Origin: Paenibacillus taihuensis
Lineage (GTDB): Bacteria > Bacillota > Bacilli > Paenibacillales > Paenibacillaceae
Reading direction: 5' to 3'
Assembly: GCF_003386535.1 (NCBI RefSeq)
Contig: NZ_QTTN01000055.1
Location: 1 to 38,447, forward strand
DNA length: 38,447 bases
The notes under the pieces are model-generated. The model had not been told where the DNA came from, ran no database searches, and saw nothing but the letters and a program-made list of their open reading frames with translations. This document shows, in pieces, positions 14,825-23,458 of this stretch (within the stretch, counting starts at the first letter, position 1; every line of letters begins with the position of its first letter). Made by a program: the position numbers and the translations under genes.

Positions 14825-17638
14825 TTAGCGAATGATTCGCGCCGTTAATCCTTCCGGCACGCGCACATAGTCGAACACTCGCACGCCGTCCTTGCCAAGA
14901 TGCCATTTCACTTCAATAAGTCCGAGCGCATGAGGTACAGCGCCTTCGGCAGAGGTTACTCCGACTGCTTGCACGTCAATGACGACCTCGTTCGGATCGC
15001 GGTCAAGCTCCGGAAGCTGCACGCCAAGCACATGCCTCGACATGAAGTACGTCGGGCAGGACGACCAAGCGTGGCACAGGCTTTGGCCAAGATCGTAATA
15101 CTCCGGCGTCTGCTTCAGCCCCTTCTGCAGGAACCAGCCCCAGCCTTGGCGCATCATCGTCTCTGCCGTTTCCGCCAAGCCAATCGCATAGAGACCCTCA
15201 AAAATATAGAACGAGAAGCTTGGGCTAACCTTCACGCCGTCTTCCGGACCATAACCGTTCACGAACAGCGATTCCAGCTCGCGCGCAACGTGGCGTCGAA
15301 CCGGCTCCAGCTGTTCTGCGGTGAGTACGCCGGCACGCGCTGCGAACAAGCTCGCATGCGCCGAGTGCGTCGCCTTCTGTTCATTGTCGCTGTAGCAGCC
15401 GAGCTCCTCGTTCCAGAATGTCTCGCGAATGGAACGCTCGACGATCGCAACACGGCGGTTCAACTCGGAGAGGTCGGCCTCCCGGCCGATTACGGCCGCG
15501 AGCTTCGCCGCGCAGCGCAGCGCGATCAAGTACGTGCAGCTGAACACGCAGTGGATGCCTGTAATGTCCATGTAGCCTTTGACGATGGCGAGGTCGCCGT
15601 GGAAGCCGCCATAGTGCGCCTTAATGCCGCGCTTCACGTCCCATTCCGCGTCCAGCAGCATATCTTCGCGCTCATCCGCCAGCTCGTGGAACCAAGCGAG
15701 ATTGTGCTGCATCGCATCCCAGTATGTCTCGATTAGCGCCGCATCTCCGGTCTGCGCGTAGTACGCCCAGAACCCTTCCAGCGCATTAAGCGCAAAGTCC
15801 GAAATCGTATAATCTCCCGTATTCGGATAGACAGCTCGGAACTTGCCAGTCTCATCCGGAGACTGCCCCATCAGCTGCAGGCTGCGGCGCATAAGCGCAT
15901 GGTCGCCGAACACGGCCAGATTGTTGTGATATTGAATAATCGTGTCGCGGATGTACTGCCCGCGTTCGCGCGTGACGCAGTCTGTGTACGCATCTTCCAT
16001 GTTGACCGCTTCGGTGCGTACGCCCATTTCCCAAATCTGCTCAAGCAGCGGATCGGAGCAGCGGAACGCGCCTTTCGTCTCTACCGGATAGCTCGCCGAG
16101 CGAAGCTCCAGCGCTTTCAGCTTCACGTCCTGCTTCGGTCCGCGAACGGTTAGCTGCACATAGCGGAAGCCTCGCGGCTGCGTCAGCCGCCAATCGAGCA
16201 GCGACTGCCGCTCGTCGGCATAAGCGCGATCGCCAAGGCCGTACCAGTGATAGTGGCGCAGATGTTTGCCGTCGGCGTTAAGATGCTCGCCATAGGTAAG
16301 ATCCACGGTTGCGCCGCCAGCTCCCTCAAGCACGATGCGCGGCTGAACGAGCCGCGTTAAGCCCAGATCGAGCAGCAGCGAGAAGCCTTCCGGGTAGTCT
16401 GCCAGCTTGAACTCGCGATCGCTTAATTCCTCGATCGTGATCGATTCGAACGGATGGCCGAACGACTCCCAGCCGGTCGACATCGTCGGGCTTTCGCCTT
16501 GCTCCTCCGCTGTGACATCAATCCAGCCGCCGACTTCGGCAAGCATATCATCCGCAGCGTAAGGAAGCGCCTTGCCGCTGAGCGCGGATCGGAACAGATC
16601 CTCCGAGACGACTGGTGAACGACGGAACGCCACATTGGACTCCGGATTGCGGTCGGCCGAGACGAGTAATCCGCGGTTGTTAGGCAATGCTAAATAGTGG
16701 TGGAACATATCTTGAAGCGAATCATTTTTGACAAAATACGCATTCCATCCCTCATGCAAGCTGACGCGATGGTTCAGACGCATGCTCATGTCATCGGCAT
16801 AGAGCCCTTTGGCAATCGGTTCGCCATTGATCCACGTGTTCTGATAGAACAGCCCGATCGTAATCTCCATCGCAGCCGGCGCATAGATCCACGTCTTCAC
16901 GGTCATGAACCGGCTCGTCTGATCCGGCATATGAATCTCGTTCACATGCGGCATCGGCACGCTGAACGCATGAATCTGCTCGCGCTGCTGAAGCGGCAGC
17001 ACATGCAGCATTTTCTCGACCGGCACCGGCTCGCCGGACATGAACGGAATCTGACGAGCTTCCGGCTCGCCCCATGCCGCTTGGTTCGCAAGCGCCACGC
17101 CGCGCTGCCAGCCGCTGTCGTCGAACTCGCGCCCGCTCCAGCCTGTCTCATCGAGGCGCTGATCGTAATGATCCGCCGCCTTCAGGAACAAGCTCGACTT
17201 CGCCGCGTAACGGTACGCCGGCACAGCAGCCGCCTTCCAATCCGCGCTTCCCGTTGTCAGCTCAATTCGCTCGCCGCTTGCCGTTGAAACTTCGCCCCAC
17301 GCGGTGAAGCCTGCTTGCGAGAGCATTGTAATAAACGTCTTATGTCCGACATAGTTGACCTGAACGCCAATCACATTGCGTCCCACGGTCAACAGCTCGC
17401 TGAGGTCATGCGTATCGTACACCGGATGGCGCGGGTCGAAACGGACCGAGCCTGCGCGTACATATTCACCGTTCACGTACAGCTGATACGTCGTATCCGC
17501 GAACAGATGCAGCAGCGCTTGCGAAGGCTTCTCTTGCAGATCCAGCGTCAGGCGGAACCGCGCATACAGGTTGCGCCCTTGTCCGCTCTCGTCATACCAA
17601 ATCGCCTGTGCATCGGCTGGTTTGGCCGTATTTTGCAT
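14825..17638 (-). CDS. Alpha-L-rhamnosidase-like (GH78) enzyme
   Basis: A 937-residue protein without a signal peptide, so cytoplasmic action on imported oligosaccharides is likely. N-terminal beta-sandwich domains (~20-540, with YQLYVNGEYVRAGSVRFDPRH as in rhamnosidase N-domains) precede an (alpha/alpha)6 barrel from ~550 on. The segment DCVTRERGQYIRD (from ~553) aligns with the DxxxRDErlGWxGD catalytic stretch of GH78, but several positions differ, so activity on rhamnosides is not certain. Start ATG 17638 has AGGAG ten bases upstream; a longer frame to 17707 would overlap the AraC gene. It lies 49 bp after that regulator and upstream of the deacetylase-like gene, which suggests an operon. 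Confidence 0.82.
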   Translation of the reverse strand: MQNTAKPADAQAIWYDESGQGRNLYARFRLTLDLQEKPSQALLHLFADTTYQLYVNGEYVRAGSVRFDPRHPVYDTHDLSELLTVGRNVIGVQVNYVGHKTFITMLSQAGFTAWGEVSTASGERIELTTGSADWKAAAVPAYRYAAKSSLFLKAADHYDQRLDETGWSGREFDDSGWQRGVALANQAAWGEPEARQIPFMSGEPVPVEKMLHVLPLQQREQIHAFSVPMPHVNEIHMPDQTSRFMTVKTWIYAPAAMEITIGLFYQNTWINGEPIAKGLYADDMSMRLNHRVSLHEGWNAYFVKNDSLQDMFHHYLALPNNRGLLVSADRNPESNVAFRRSPVVSEDLFRSALSGKALPYAADDMLAEVGGWIDVTAEEQGESPTMSTGWESFGHPFESITIEELSDREFKLADYPEGFSLLLDLGLTRLVQPRIVLEGAGGATVDLTYGEHLNADGKHLRHYHWYGLGDRAYADERQSLLDWRLTQPRGFRYVQLTVRGPKQDVKLKALELRSASYPVETKGAFRCSDPLLEQIWEMGVRTEAVNMEDAYTDCVTRERGQYIRDTIIQYHNNLAVFGDHALMRRSLQLMGQSPDETGKFRAVYPNTGDYTISDFALNALEGFWAYYAQTGDAALIETYWDAMQHNLAWFHELADEREDMLLDAEWDVKRGIKAHYGGFHGDLAIVKGYMDITGIHCVFSCTYLIALRCAAKLAAVIGREADLSELNRRVAIVERSIRETFWNEELGCYSDNEQKATHSAHASLFAARAGVLTAEQLEPVRRHVARELESLFVNGYGPEDGVKVSPSFSFYIFEGLYAIGLAETAETMMRQGWGWFLQKGLKQTPEYYDLGQSLCHAWSSCPTYFMSRHVLGVQLPELDRDPNEVVIDVQAVGVTSAEGAVPHALGLIEVKWHLGKDGVRVFDYVRVPEGLTARIIR

Positions 17639-17687
17639 GATTAGCTCACTCCTAGTATCGAATAGCATTGAATAGCACACCTGACCA

Positions 17688-18527
17688 TTAGCCCTTTGCG
17701 GCTCCAAGCAAGGCGCTGCGATATTTTAACGGCGAAATTCCGGTCTTGCTCTTGAAGAATCGGGAGAAATCATCAATGTCCTCGTAGCCCGTCAACCGTG
17801 CAATCTCTGTAATCGGCTTGCTCTCGGTCTCGAGCAGCTGCTTCGCCTTGCGCAGGCGCAGCGACAGCTGCAGCTTGGTCGGCGTAATGCCGAACAGCTT
17901 CTTGAAGCGCTCCGCGATGTACGTTGGATGCATATAATAGCGCTTGCCAAGATCAGCTAGGTCAATCCGGCGATCCGGGTTATCGAGCAGCTCGGACAGC
18001 ATCGCCATGAACGGCTCCGAATGGTCCGACTTCAACTGCACTTCCGGGTGGTGGATGGCTGCATCGACGAGAATGGCGACGAGCTCGAGCGCTTTGGCCT
18101 TCTTCATCAGACTGTCGGATATCGATAATGCACCTTCGGCAAATCGCCGATAGTCATGGAACACCGCCTCGAACGTATCCGGATTCGGCAGCTGGAAGCA
18201 GACCGGGAAGCGGAACGCCTGCAAAGCATCGATAGATTCCGCGATTTCCAGCGTAAAATGCCACCATAGAAACTCCGTCAGCTCGCTCGAATCTTTGACA
18301 TGGTCGTGAATCTCATACGGCGGTATGAACACGACATCGCCTTGTCTGGCGTAGTAGTCTTTGCCTGCAATTCGAAGTCTGCAGGAACCCGACTTGATAT
18401 AGGACACAATATAATGCGGAAGCTTCCGATTGATATGCCGCAGCTCGCTACGCCTGTGAAGATCGTGCGACAGCATGTGCAGCGACGCCTTCTCAATCAT
18501 CGGCAGCCACGGGTGGCTGGGATTCAT
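17688..18527 (-). CDS. AraC-family transcriptional regulator
   Basis: A 279-residue one-component regulator. Residues ~25-110 form an AraC-ligand/cupin-like sensing domain (SYIKSGSCRLRIAGKDYYARQGDVVFIPP), and the C-terminal ~100 residues hold two helix-turn-helix units ending YEDIDDFSRFFKSKTGISPLKYR. ATG 18527 is preferred: AAGGAG lies about 11 bases upstream, whereas the GTG four codons before it sits on the ribosome binding site. It precedes the rhamnosidase-like gene by 49 bp on the same strand, so it probably senses the related sugar and activates that operon. A TATAAT box lies 52 bases upstream of the start. Confidence 0.92.
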   Translation of the reverse strand: MNPSHPWLPMIEKASLHMLSHDLHRRSELRHINRKLPHYIVSYIKSGSCRLRIAGKDYYARQGDVVFIPPYEIHDHVKDSSELTEFLWWHFTLEIAESIDALQAFRFPVCFQLPNPDTFEAVFHDYRRFAEGALSISDSLMKKAKALELVAILVDAAIHHPEVQLKSDHSEPFMAMLSELLDNPDRRIDLADLGKRYYMHPTYIAERFKKLFGITPTKLQLSLRLRKAKQLLETESKPITEIARLTGYEDIDDFSRFFKSKTGISPLKYRSALLGAAKG

Positions 18528-18578
18528 CTCAATACTCACTCCTTGGGCATTGCACATAGTTATGGGAATATACACCCT

Positions 18579-18584
18579 ATTATA
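18579..18584 (-). promoter_or_regulatory. -10 box (TATAAT) of the AraC regulator gene
   Basis: A perfect TATAAT on the minus strand. No good -35 hexamer lies 16-18 bases upstream, which would suit a promoter needing an activator. Candidate only. Confidence 0.4.
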
Positions 18585-18642
18585 CAAGCCGCATTTTTAC
18601 ACTCGTGAGGGAAAACTGTCTGCTGGGGGGGGATTCCCGTCC

Positions 18643-18673
18643 ACAAAAAAACTCCGACGATCGCTCGCCGGAG
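18643..18673 (-). terminator. Terminator of the MDR dehydrogenase gene
   Basis: A 9-bp stem (18652-18660 with 18665-18673, one G-U pair) closes a GCGA tetraloop of the stable GNRA type, followed on the minus strand by seven T. It ends the dehydrogenase transcript 9 bp beyond its stop. Confidence 0.9.
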
Positions 18674-18681
18674 CTTATTCA

Positions 18682-19731
18682 TTAGAATTTGATAACAACC
18701 TGCAGCACTGGCTCCGCATTCGTGTCCAGCATCCGGTACGCCGCATCCGCTTGCTCGAAAGCAACCTGATGAGTCACAAGATCGGTCAGCTTCAATCGAC
18801 CGGCGCGGGCCAGCTCCATGATGGTGCGTTCCATGCGCAGCCGATCCCAGCGATGAGTCAACTGAGGATTAATGCCGCTAATTTGCGAGCCGATCAGCGA
18901 AATGCGGTTGTGGTGGAACTCCTCGCCAAGATAGAGATCCTTCGCCCCGCCTTGATAAAAGCCCGCTGTAACGACGCGTCCATTGTACGCCAGACAGCGA
19001 ATCGCCTCATGCAGTGCGCCTGCTGCGCCGGAAATTTCAATTGCCACATCGGCGCCTTTGCCGCCGGTAAGCTCCTTGATTCGCTTCGACACATCATCCG
19101 TTTGACGCGAGTTGATCGTGTGCGCTGCGCCAAGCTTTTGAGAGAATCCTAGACGGTAATCATCGAGGTCAATTGCGATGACGTCTGCTCCATTGAGCCT
19201 CGCAAGCTGGGCGACAAGCTGGCCAGGCACGCCTTGCCCGAAGACCGCAACCGTCTCGCCGATGTGAATATCGGCATCGAGAATCGCATTGAGCGCAATC
19301 GCTCCCATCTGTGAATAGATGCCTGCAAGGGGATCAACTCCCTCCGGGAGCTTATGATCATGTGCGAAGTCCGCGCTTACGGTGTGTGCCGACTTATGTC
19401 CCCACGTGCCGTAGACGACATCGCCTTCCTTAACGCCTTTAACGCCGCTTCCAAGCTCCGTTACGACGCCCACTTCCTCGTAGCCCCAGCAGCCACGCAC
19501 GGGATAAAGCGAGGATTCGCTGTGTTCGCGCGGCTCGAATAGCCGCGACTCTCCGTTGAATTGCTTTTGCACGAACGGATTCACGCCTCGGTATGCCGTC
19601 AGCTGCGTGCCCGCGCTAATGCCGGAATAGAGCGTCGACAGCCTCACTTCGTCCGCCTGCAATGCAGGCTCTTCAATCTCGACCCATGCCACTTCTCTTG
19701 GTGCTATAAAATCCAATCTTTGTGCCGCCAC
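18682..19731 (-). CDS. MDR-superfamily dehydrogenase lacking zinc ligands
   Basis: A 349-residue medium-chain dehydrogenase/reductase, probably NAD(P)-dependent and cytoplasmic. The Rossmann region is clear (VAVFGQGVPGQLVAQLARLNGADVIAID), then a typical GGKGADVAIEISG segment. The catalytic-zinc positions are altered: the usual GxCGSD reads SGISAGTQL and the usual GHE reads GYEE, and the structural four-cysteine loop is absent. This matches a BchC-like or Gfo-associated MDR subgroup with a SGISAGTE-type N-terminus rather than a classic zinc alcohol dehydrogenase. GTG 19731 follows GGAGGTACC closely. It is monocistronic, with its own terminator. The substrate is probably a sugar or sugar derivative, judging from neighbours only. 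Confidence 0.88.
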   Translation of the reverse strand: MAAQRLDFIAPREVAWVEIEEPALQADEVRLSTLYSGISAGTQLTAYRGVNPFVQKQFNGESRLFEPREHSESSLYPVRGCWGYEEVGVVTELGSGVKGVKEGDVVYGTWGHKSAHTVSADFAHDHKLPEGVDPLAGIYSQMGAIALNAILDADIHIGETVAVFGQGVPGQLVAQLARLNGADVIAIDLDDYRLGFSQKLGAAHTINSRQTDDVSKRIKELTGGKGADVAIEISGAAGALHEAIRCLAYNGRVVTAGFYQGGAKDLYLGEEFHHNRISLIGSQISGINPQLTHRWDRLRMERTIMELARAGRLKLTDLVTHQVAFEQADAAYRMLDTNAEPVLQVVIKF

Positions 19732-19841
19732 GGTACCTCCGCCTCTCCAAGTATGCTTTTATAGCGTTAATCGTAGCATCTCCGGACTTGCGGGCTCCAT
19801 CTCTGAACCGAAGCGGATTTTGGCATTTGTACAGGTGCAGC

Positions 19842-20270
19842 TTATGAACGAAGCGCTGCGATTGCCAGATCGATTGGTTCTACTTCGGATGGCTCGTTAA
19901 TGATATAAAACAAAATCACATTAGCGAACAAATACTCTTTATGTGAGATAAAGTCTGCGGCAGCCGTCTGGTCTTCGAACGCCTTGAACCCTGCTGCTGC
20001 AGCTGACGCTGAAGGATAGATATAGATGAAGACCGACGGATCCTTCTCGCTGTGAATCGTATAAAGGCTCGGCTTCGCCCCATTGTAAGGACGCGCGAAC
20101 ACGGAGTTCGAGCTGGTAGCTTTTGCTGGGGTGAGTTGGATATGACGCTCTTCGAATTTGCTCCGAATGTCGGCTAACGTGAGCTGCTTCTCGGTCCCCT
20201 TGCATCCCGTAATAATGACGCTAATCAAGGCCAGCGCTGTCGTCATGAATGTAAATAGCCTGCTGCTCAT
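19842..20270 (-). CDS. Small lipoprotein of unknown function
   Basis: A 142-residue protein with a lipoprotein signal: a hydrophobic N-terminus (FTFMTTALALISVIITGC) ending in the lipobox ITGC. ATG 20270 overlaps the stop of the upstream beta-propeller gene as ATGA, so translation is coupled. The mature part contains PSVFIYIYPSASAAAAGFKAFED, a pattern also seen in small Paenibacillaceae lipoproteins, but I cannot name the family. The coupling suggests that it works with the upstream extracytoplasmic propeller. I see no terminator in the 110 bp downstream. Confidence 0.82.
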   Translation of the reverse strand: MSSRLFTFMTTALALISVIITGCKGTEKQLTLADIRSKFEERHIQLTPAKATSSNSVFARPYNGAKPSLYTIHSEKDPSVFIYIYPSASAAAAGFKAFEDQTAAADFISHKEYLFANVILFYIINEPSEVEPIDLAIAALRS

Positions 20271-22006
20271 GATGTTTTCACTTCCACGGTCCGAGGTCCG
20301 CCATTCCATACGACCTTCACGCCAAGCAAACTGCCCGCGTCGCTGATCGGAAGGTACAAGCTGCCGTTCAGCACGACCGGCGAGGAGAAGAGCGCTACTT
20401 GCTCCTTGCCTGTACCTGTCTCCGCATAGGGTGTGTCTTCTTGGATGGTAAAGGTATGGCTGCCCAGCGTAATTGCGGCTTGCTTGGTCGCTGTGTTATA
20501 GGTCACCTGAGCCCCGAGCTCCTCGGATAGAAATCGAAGCGGCACCAGCATTCGGTTATTGATCGTCATCATGCTTGGATTGATTGGCTTGCTCTGCCCG
20601 TTGAGTACAAGGGTAGCTTGAGCTTTCTTGTAAGCGCTGGTTGATGTGCTTGCGGTCAGCGGCTTTGTCAGTTCCGCAGGAATCGTGAAGGCATATAGCT
20701 TGCCTTCTGCTTGCACGAGCAGCTGGCTGCCCGACACCTGGAACTGCCCGAAGCTTCGAGCTGCAGTCTGGTAGCGGAACAGCGCTTTACCTGTTGTGAC
20801 GTTCAGCGCATAGACCTCGCCGTCGGTCTGACCGACGAACATGCCGCTTTGATTGAAGTCGACGCGGCTCGCCGGATTGTCCAGTCCCTCGTAGTACACT
20901 GGGGTCTGGTCAAAGCGCTTGCGCGCGTGGATGCCGATGTTGTCGCTGTTGCGATAGAATTGCTTGCCGTCGTAGGGTCCGAGAATCCACTGGCCGCTGT
21001 CTCCCATGACGGACGGCTTGATGGTCGTTTGGTCCGCATTGAAGTTGTACGTATAGAGCTCATGGTACTGATTGGCAACGTAGATGTTATTCGCATCCAT
21101 GACGACCCGGCTCGCGTATTGACCCAGTGGATCGACGTCTTGCTTGATCGGGACGAACGACTTGCTGCTTATGATTGTTCCAGTACTCAGGTCGACGATA
21201 TCAATATCTGCAACGTATTTGCTGCTGTCGGTTTTCGGCCAATCGTCCAGCATATATAGTTTCGTTCCTTCCACCTTCAACAGCTGCGAGTGGCTGCCGC
21301 TCAGCTGCCATAGCGACTTGCCTGTCTGTGCATCAACGGCATACCACGTATTGACTGTAATTGCACCGGATTCAAAAGTGGGATTGAGGAGCACATTGCC
21401 GACCTTCGTCATGTTCGCTGAGCCCCGCACTCCGTTATGCCAGTTCTCTTGGCCGGTTGCAAGGTTGAAAGAGACGAGCCCTTTCGATGTCGTTAGGTAC
21501 AGCGTGCTGCCATCAATGGAGAAAGCGGTCAGCGTGTCGGTCTTGGCCAGCTGGCAGATACGCTTGCCCTTGCCCGCCGTGTCGACGCGGTAGATGCTGT
21601 TATCCGTCTCGCCGCTCACATAGATCGCACCATTCGCAGCGACTGCGGAGCCGGACTTCAGCTTGGAGCCGTAGGTCCAGAGCTGTTTGCCGGTCTTGGC
21701 GTTTCTCGCGTGGAGCACGCCGCCTGCGACGTAGTAGAGATTGCCGTTCGAGATCGCGAGCACCGGCTGCTCGCGCTTCTCCGTCGTCGGCTTGTCCAGG
21801 TCAGCTGACCAGAGGGGTTTCGCGGTTGGTACTTTATTTTCGGAGTTAAACATCGCGGCGTCGATGCCGTAGCTCGTTGTATTGCTCACCGACTGCGCCG
21901 CAGCTTCGTGCGATGCGTAAGTCGTAAGTAATGCCGCCGCCAGCAGGGCGAGCAGCTTATGCTTAGGTTTGAGTTTGAGTTTGAGTTTGTGTTTGTGTTT
22001 GTTCAA
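20267..22006 (-). CDS. Secreted PQQ-like beta-propeller protein with copper amine oxidase N-terminal domain
   Basis: A 579-residue exported protein. TTG 22006 is the likely start, with GGGAG eight bases upstream. The N-terminus is unusual: KHKHKLKLKLKPKHK precedes the hydrophobic core LLALLAAALLTTYA, a strongly basic n-region made by a 6-bp DNA repeat. Residues ~60-440 carry repeated blades of the form LYYVAGGVLHARNAKTGKQLW, the PQQ-like/YncE-like propeller. Residues ~465-579 match the copper amine oxidase N-terminal (stalk) domain common in Paenibacillus surface proteins (MTINNRMLVPLRFLSEELGAQV). The propeller lacks obvious cofactor residues, so a binding role is more likely than an enzyme. 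A lipoprotein gene is coupled at the 3' end. Confidence 0.9.
   Translation of the reverse strand: MNKHKHKLKLKLKPKHKLLALLAAALLTTYASHEAAAQSVSNTTSYGIDAAMFNSENKVPTAKPLWSADLDKPTTEKREQPVLAISNGNLYYVAGGVLHARNAKTGKQLWTYGSKLKSGSAVAANGAIYVSGETDNSIYRVDTAGKGKRICQLAKTDTLTAFSIDGSTLYLTTSKGLVSFNLATGQENWHNGVRGSANMTKVGNVLLNPTFESGAITVNTWYAVDAQTGKSLWQLSGSHSQLLKVEGTKLYMLDDWPKTDSSKYVADIDIVDLSTGTIISSKSFVPIKQDVDPLGQYASRVVMDANNIYVANQYHELYTYNFNADQTTIKPSVMGDSGQWILGPYDGKQFYRNSDNIGIHARKRFDQTPVYYEGLDNPASRVDFNQSGMFVGQTDGEVYALNVTTGKALFRYQTAARSFGQFQVSGSQLLVQAEGKLYAFTIPAELTKPLTASTSTSAYKKAQATLVLNGQSKPINPSMMTINNRMLVPLRFLSEELGAQVTYNTATKQAAITLGSHTFTIQEDTPYAETGTGKEQVALFSSPVVLNGSLYLPISDAGSLLGVKVVWNGGPRTVEVKTS
21963..22003. repeat. 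6-bp tandem repeat in the signal-peptide codons
   Basis: On the plus strand gtttga/gtttgt hexamers are repeated about six times; read on the minus strand they give alternating Lys-Leu and Lys-His codons directly after the TTG start of the propeller gene. Copy-number change would alter only the positive n-region, in frame. Confidence 0.85.
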
Positions 22007-22109
22007 GGTGATGGCTCCCTTCCGAATGTGGTCGTTTGAGAATTAATCTCTAGACGGGGGGAGGTGGAGAAAGGTTTCAGTGCATGGGGCGGTCAAAAAG
22101 AGTCAAATA

Positions 22110-22498
22110 CAAGGTGAAAGTTTGTGCAGGTCCAGCAGACCAGCTTCATCCAGCGAAAGTTATTACTCGAAATAGCCAAAAAGGTCCAGCAGACCAGCTA
22201 CATTCACCGGATGTAGCTACTCTAGGTACCCTCTTTGCGACCAATCCAGTGATTCTTGCCAATGTAGGTACTCGAGGTACCTTCTTTGCTCCAAATCCAA
22301 GGATTCCCGCCAATGTAGATACTCTAGGTACCCTCTTTGCATCTAATTCGGTGATTCTAGCGGAAGGTGTATCCTCCAGGGTCACACTTCGCTCCAAATC
22401 CGCCTTTTCGAGCTAATGTGTATCCCCTAGGGATACTCTTTGCTCCAATTCCACCTTTTCAAGCCAATGTGTATCCCTCAGGGATACACATTCACATC
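22110..22498. repeat. 51-bp tandem repeat array
   Basis: Five full units start at 22213, 22264, 22315, 22367 and 22418 (51, 51, 52, 51 and 51 bp), with a partial unit from 22469. Each begins gta/gtgtatcc-like, passes a palindrome around GGTACC or CCCTAGGG, and ends ttgccaat-like. Upstream, aggtccagcagaccagct occurs twice (22128 and 22182), 54 bp apart, as an older diverged part. The final palindrome gtgtatccct-c-agggatacac (22469-22489) is perfect. The 51-bp period keeps frames open on both strands, but no ribosome binding site supports a gene. Confidence 0.88.
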
Positions 22499-22562
22499 AA
22501 AAAAAAAGGGATACCAAGGGCATAGCCGCCCCGACCAACAGGGGGCTCCGCCAGATATCCCT
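22499..22562 (-). terminator. Branched terminator of the epimerase/oxidoreductase operon
   Basis: Outer stem agggata/tatccct (22507-22513 with 22556-22562), an inner GCCCC/GGGGC pair, and nine T on the minus strand. It lies about 85 bp beyond the stop codon at 22646. Confidence 0.65.
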
Positions 22563-22570
22563 TCCCTATA

Positions 22571-22640
22571 CTTACCTTTTGCTTCCCTTGCTTCCCACGC
22601 TTCCCTTACTTCCCTTACTTCCCTTGCTCCCCTTACCTTC
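22571..22640. repeat. 10-bp cttccctt(g/a)-type tandem repeat
   Basis: About six imperfect decamers of the form cttcccttgc or cttcccttac fill the space between the operon terminator and the stop codon of the first epimerase-like gene. The strand composition is strongly pyrimidine-biased. No gene is seen in it. Confidence 0.75.
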
Positions 22641-22645
22641 CCCCG

Positions 22646-23458
22646 CTACTTCCCCTCGGGGAAGTAGCGCAATATCGCGTCGCGAACCCCGATTACATCG
22701 CCGAGCACGTCCATCCCGCCATCCTCGAGGTACTCGATCGAGAAGTGACCGCTATAGCCGCGGCGCGCCAACGTGCCGAGCATCCAGTCGAGGTCGACGT
22801 CGCCCTCGCCTAGATGCGCCTGCATCCGATCCCGCGCGGCATCGCGGACGTGGACGTGAACGGCGTGGTCCATCAGCCACTCCGTCTCCCGAATATCGAT
22901 GCCCTGCATCACAAAATGGCTCGGATCATACACGAGCTTCACCTCCGGCATCGCCGCAATCAATGCCCGCGCCTGCTCGAGCGTCTCGAACGGGCTGTGA
23001 ATATGCAGCTCCAGCGCGAACGCGACACCCGCTTCGCGGGCTGCCGTGTCGTATTCGCGGAGCGTGGCGACGCAGTCCGCCAGCACATCCGCCCACGGAC
23101 GCGAAGCGTCATTGCCCAGCGGCTGGATCGCGGCCAGCTGCACGCCATAGCGCTGCATCAGCCGGATCAGCGCCGCAATCTCAGCTCGCCGGAGCTCACA
23201 CGCCGCCTCCGAGCGATCGTGCAGCTGCGGTCCCGTTCCGGTGTTGAGCGCCAGCGGAACGAGTCCGTAAGCAGACAGCCGATCATCCAGCCGGCTCACC
23301 GTTCCTTCCCAATCGGAAACCAGATCGCTCGGGTTCACGTGAACCCACCCGTCTATCGCGAGCAGGTCAACAGAGCGGAAGCCAAGCTCTGCCACGGTGC
23401 GGAGCGCCGCATCCAGCGAGCTTCCGCATCGAACAGAAGTCGAGCAAGCAATCGTCAT
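22646..23458 (-). CDS. Sugar phosphate isomerase/epimerase (TIM barrel)
   Basis: A 270-residue AP-endonuclease-2-fold protein of the sugar phosphate isomerase/epimerase group (IolE/IolI/Hyi-like). Family segments include the N-terminal ACSTSVRCGSSLDAALRTVA, FALELHIHSP, KLVYDPSHFV and HVHVRDAA, holding the usual Glu, Asp, His and Glu metal ligands, the last in FSIEYL. Length is normal. ATG 23458 overlaps the stop of the Gfo/Idh gene by four bases. It is the last gene of the operon. Its final seven codons (RYFPEGK) and stop lie in a perfect 10-bp inverted repeat (22646-22667). Substrate unknown; inositol-like or keto-sugar epimerisation is usual in the group. Confidence 0.88.
   Translation of the reverse strand: MTIACSTSVRCGSSLDAALRTVAELGFRSVDLLAIDGWVHVNPSDLVSDWEGTVSRLDDRLSAYGLVPLALNTGTGPQLHDRSEAACELRRAEIAALIRLMQRYGVQLAAIQPLGNDASRPWADVLADCVATLREYDTAAREAGVAFALELHIHSPFETLEQARALIAAMPEVKLVYDPSHFVMQGIDIRETEWLMDHAVHVHVRDAARDRMQAHLGEGDVDLDWMLGTLARRGYSGHFSIEYLEDGGMDVLGDVIGVRDAILRYFPEGK

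Noticed and set aside
22084..22416. 110-codon plus frame over the 51-bp repeats
   Set aside because: It stays open only because 51 is a multiple of three; the opposite strand is open too, and no ribosome binding site precedes it.
22110..22498. CRISPR-like array
   Set aside because: Units are directly adjacent 51-mers that diverge along their whole length; there are no unique spacers between constant repeats and no cas genes.
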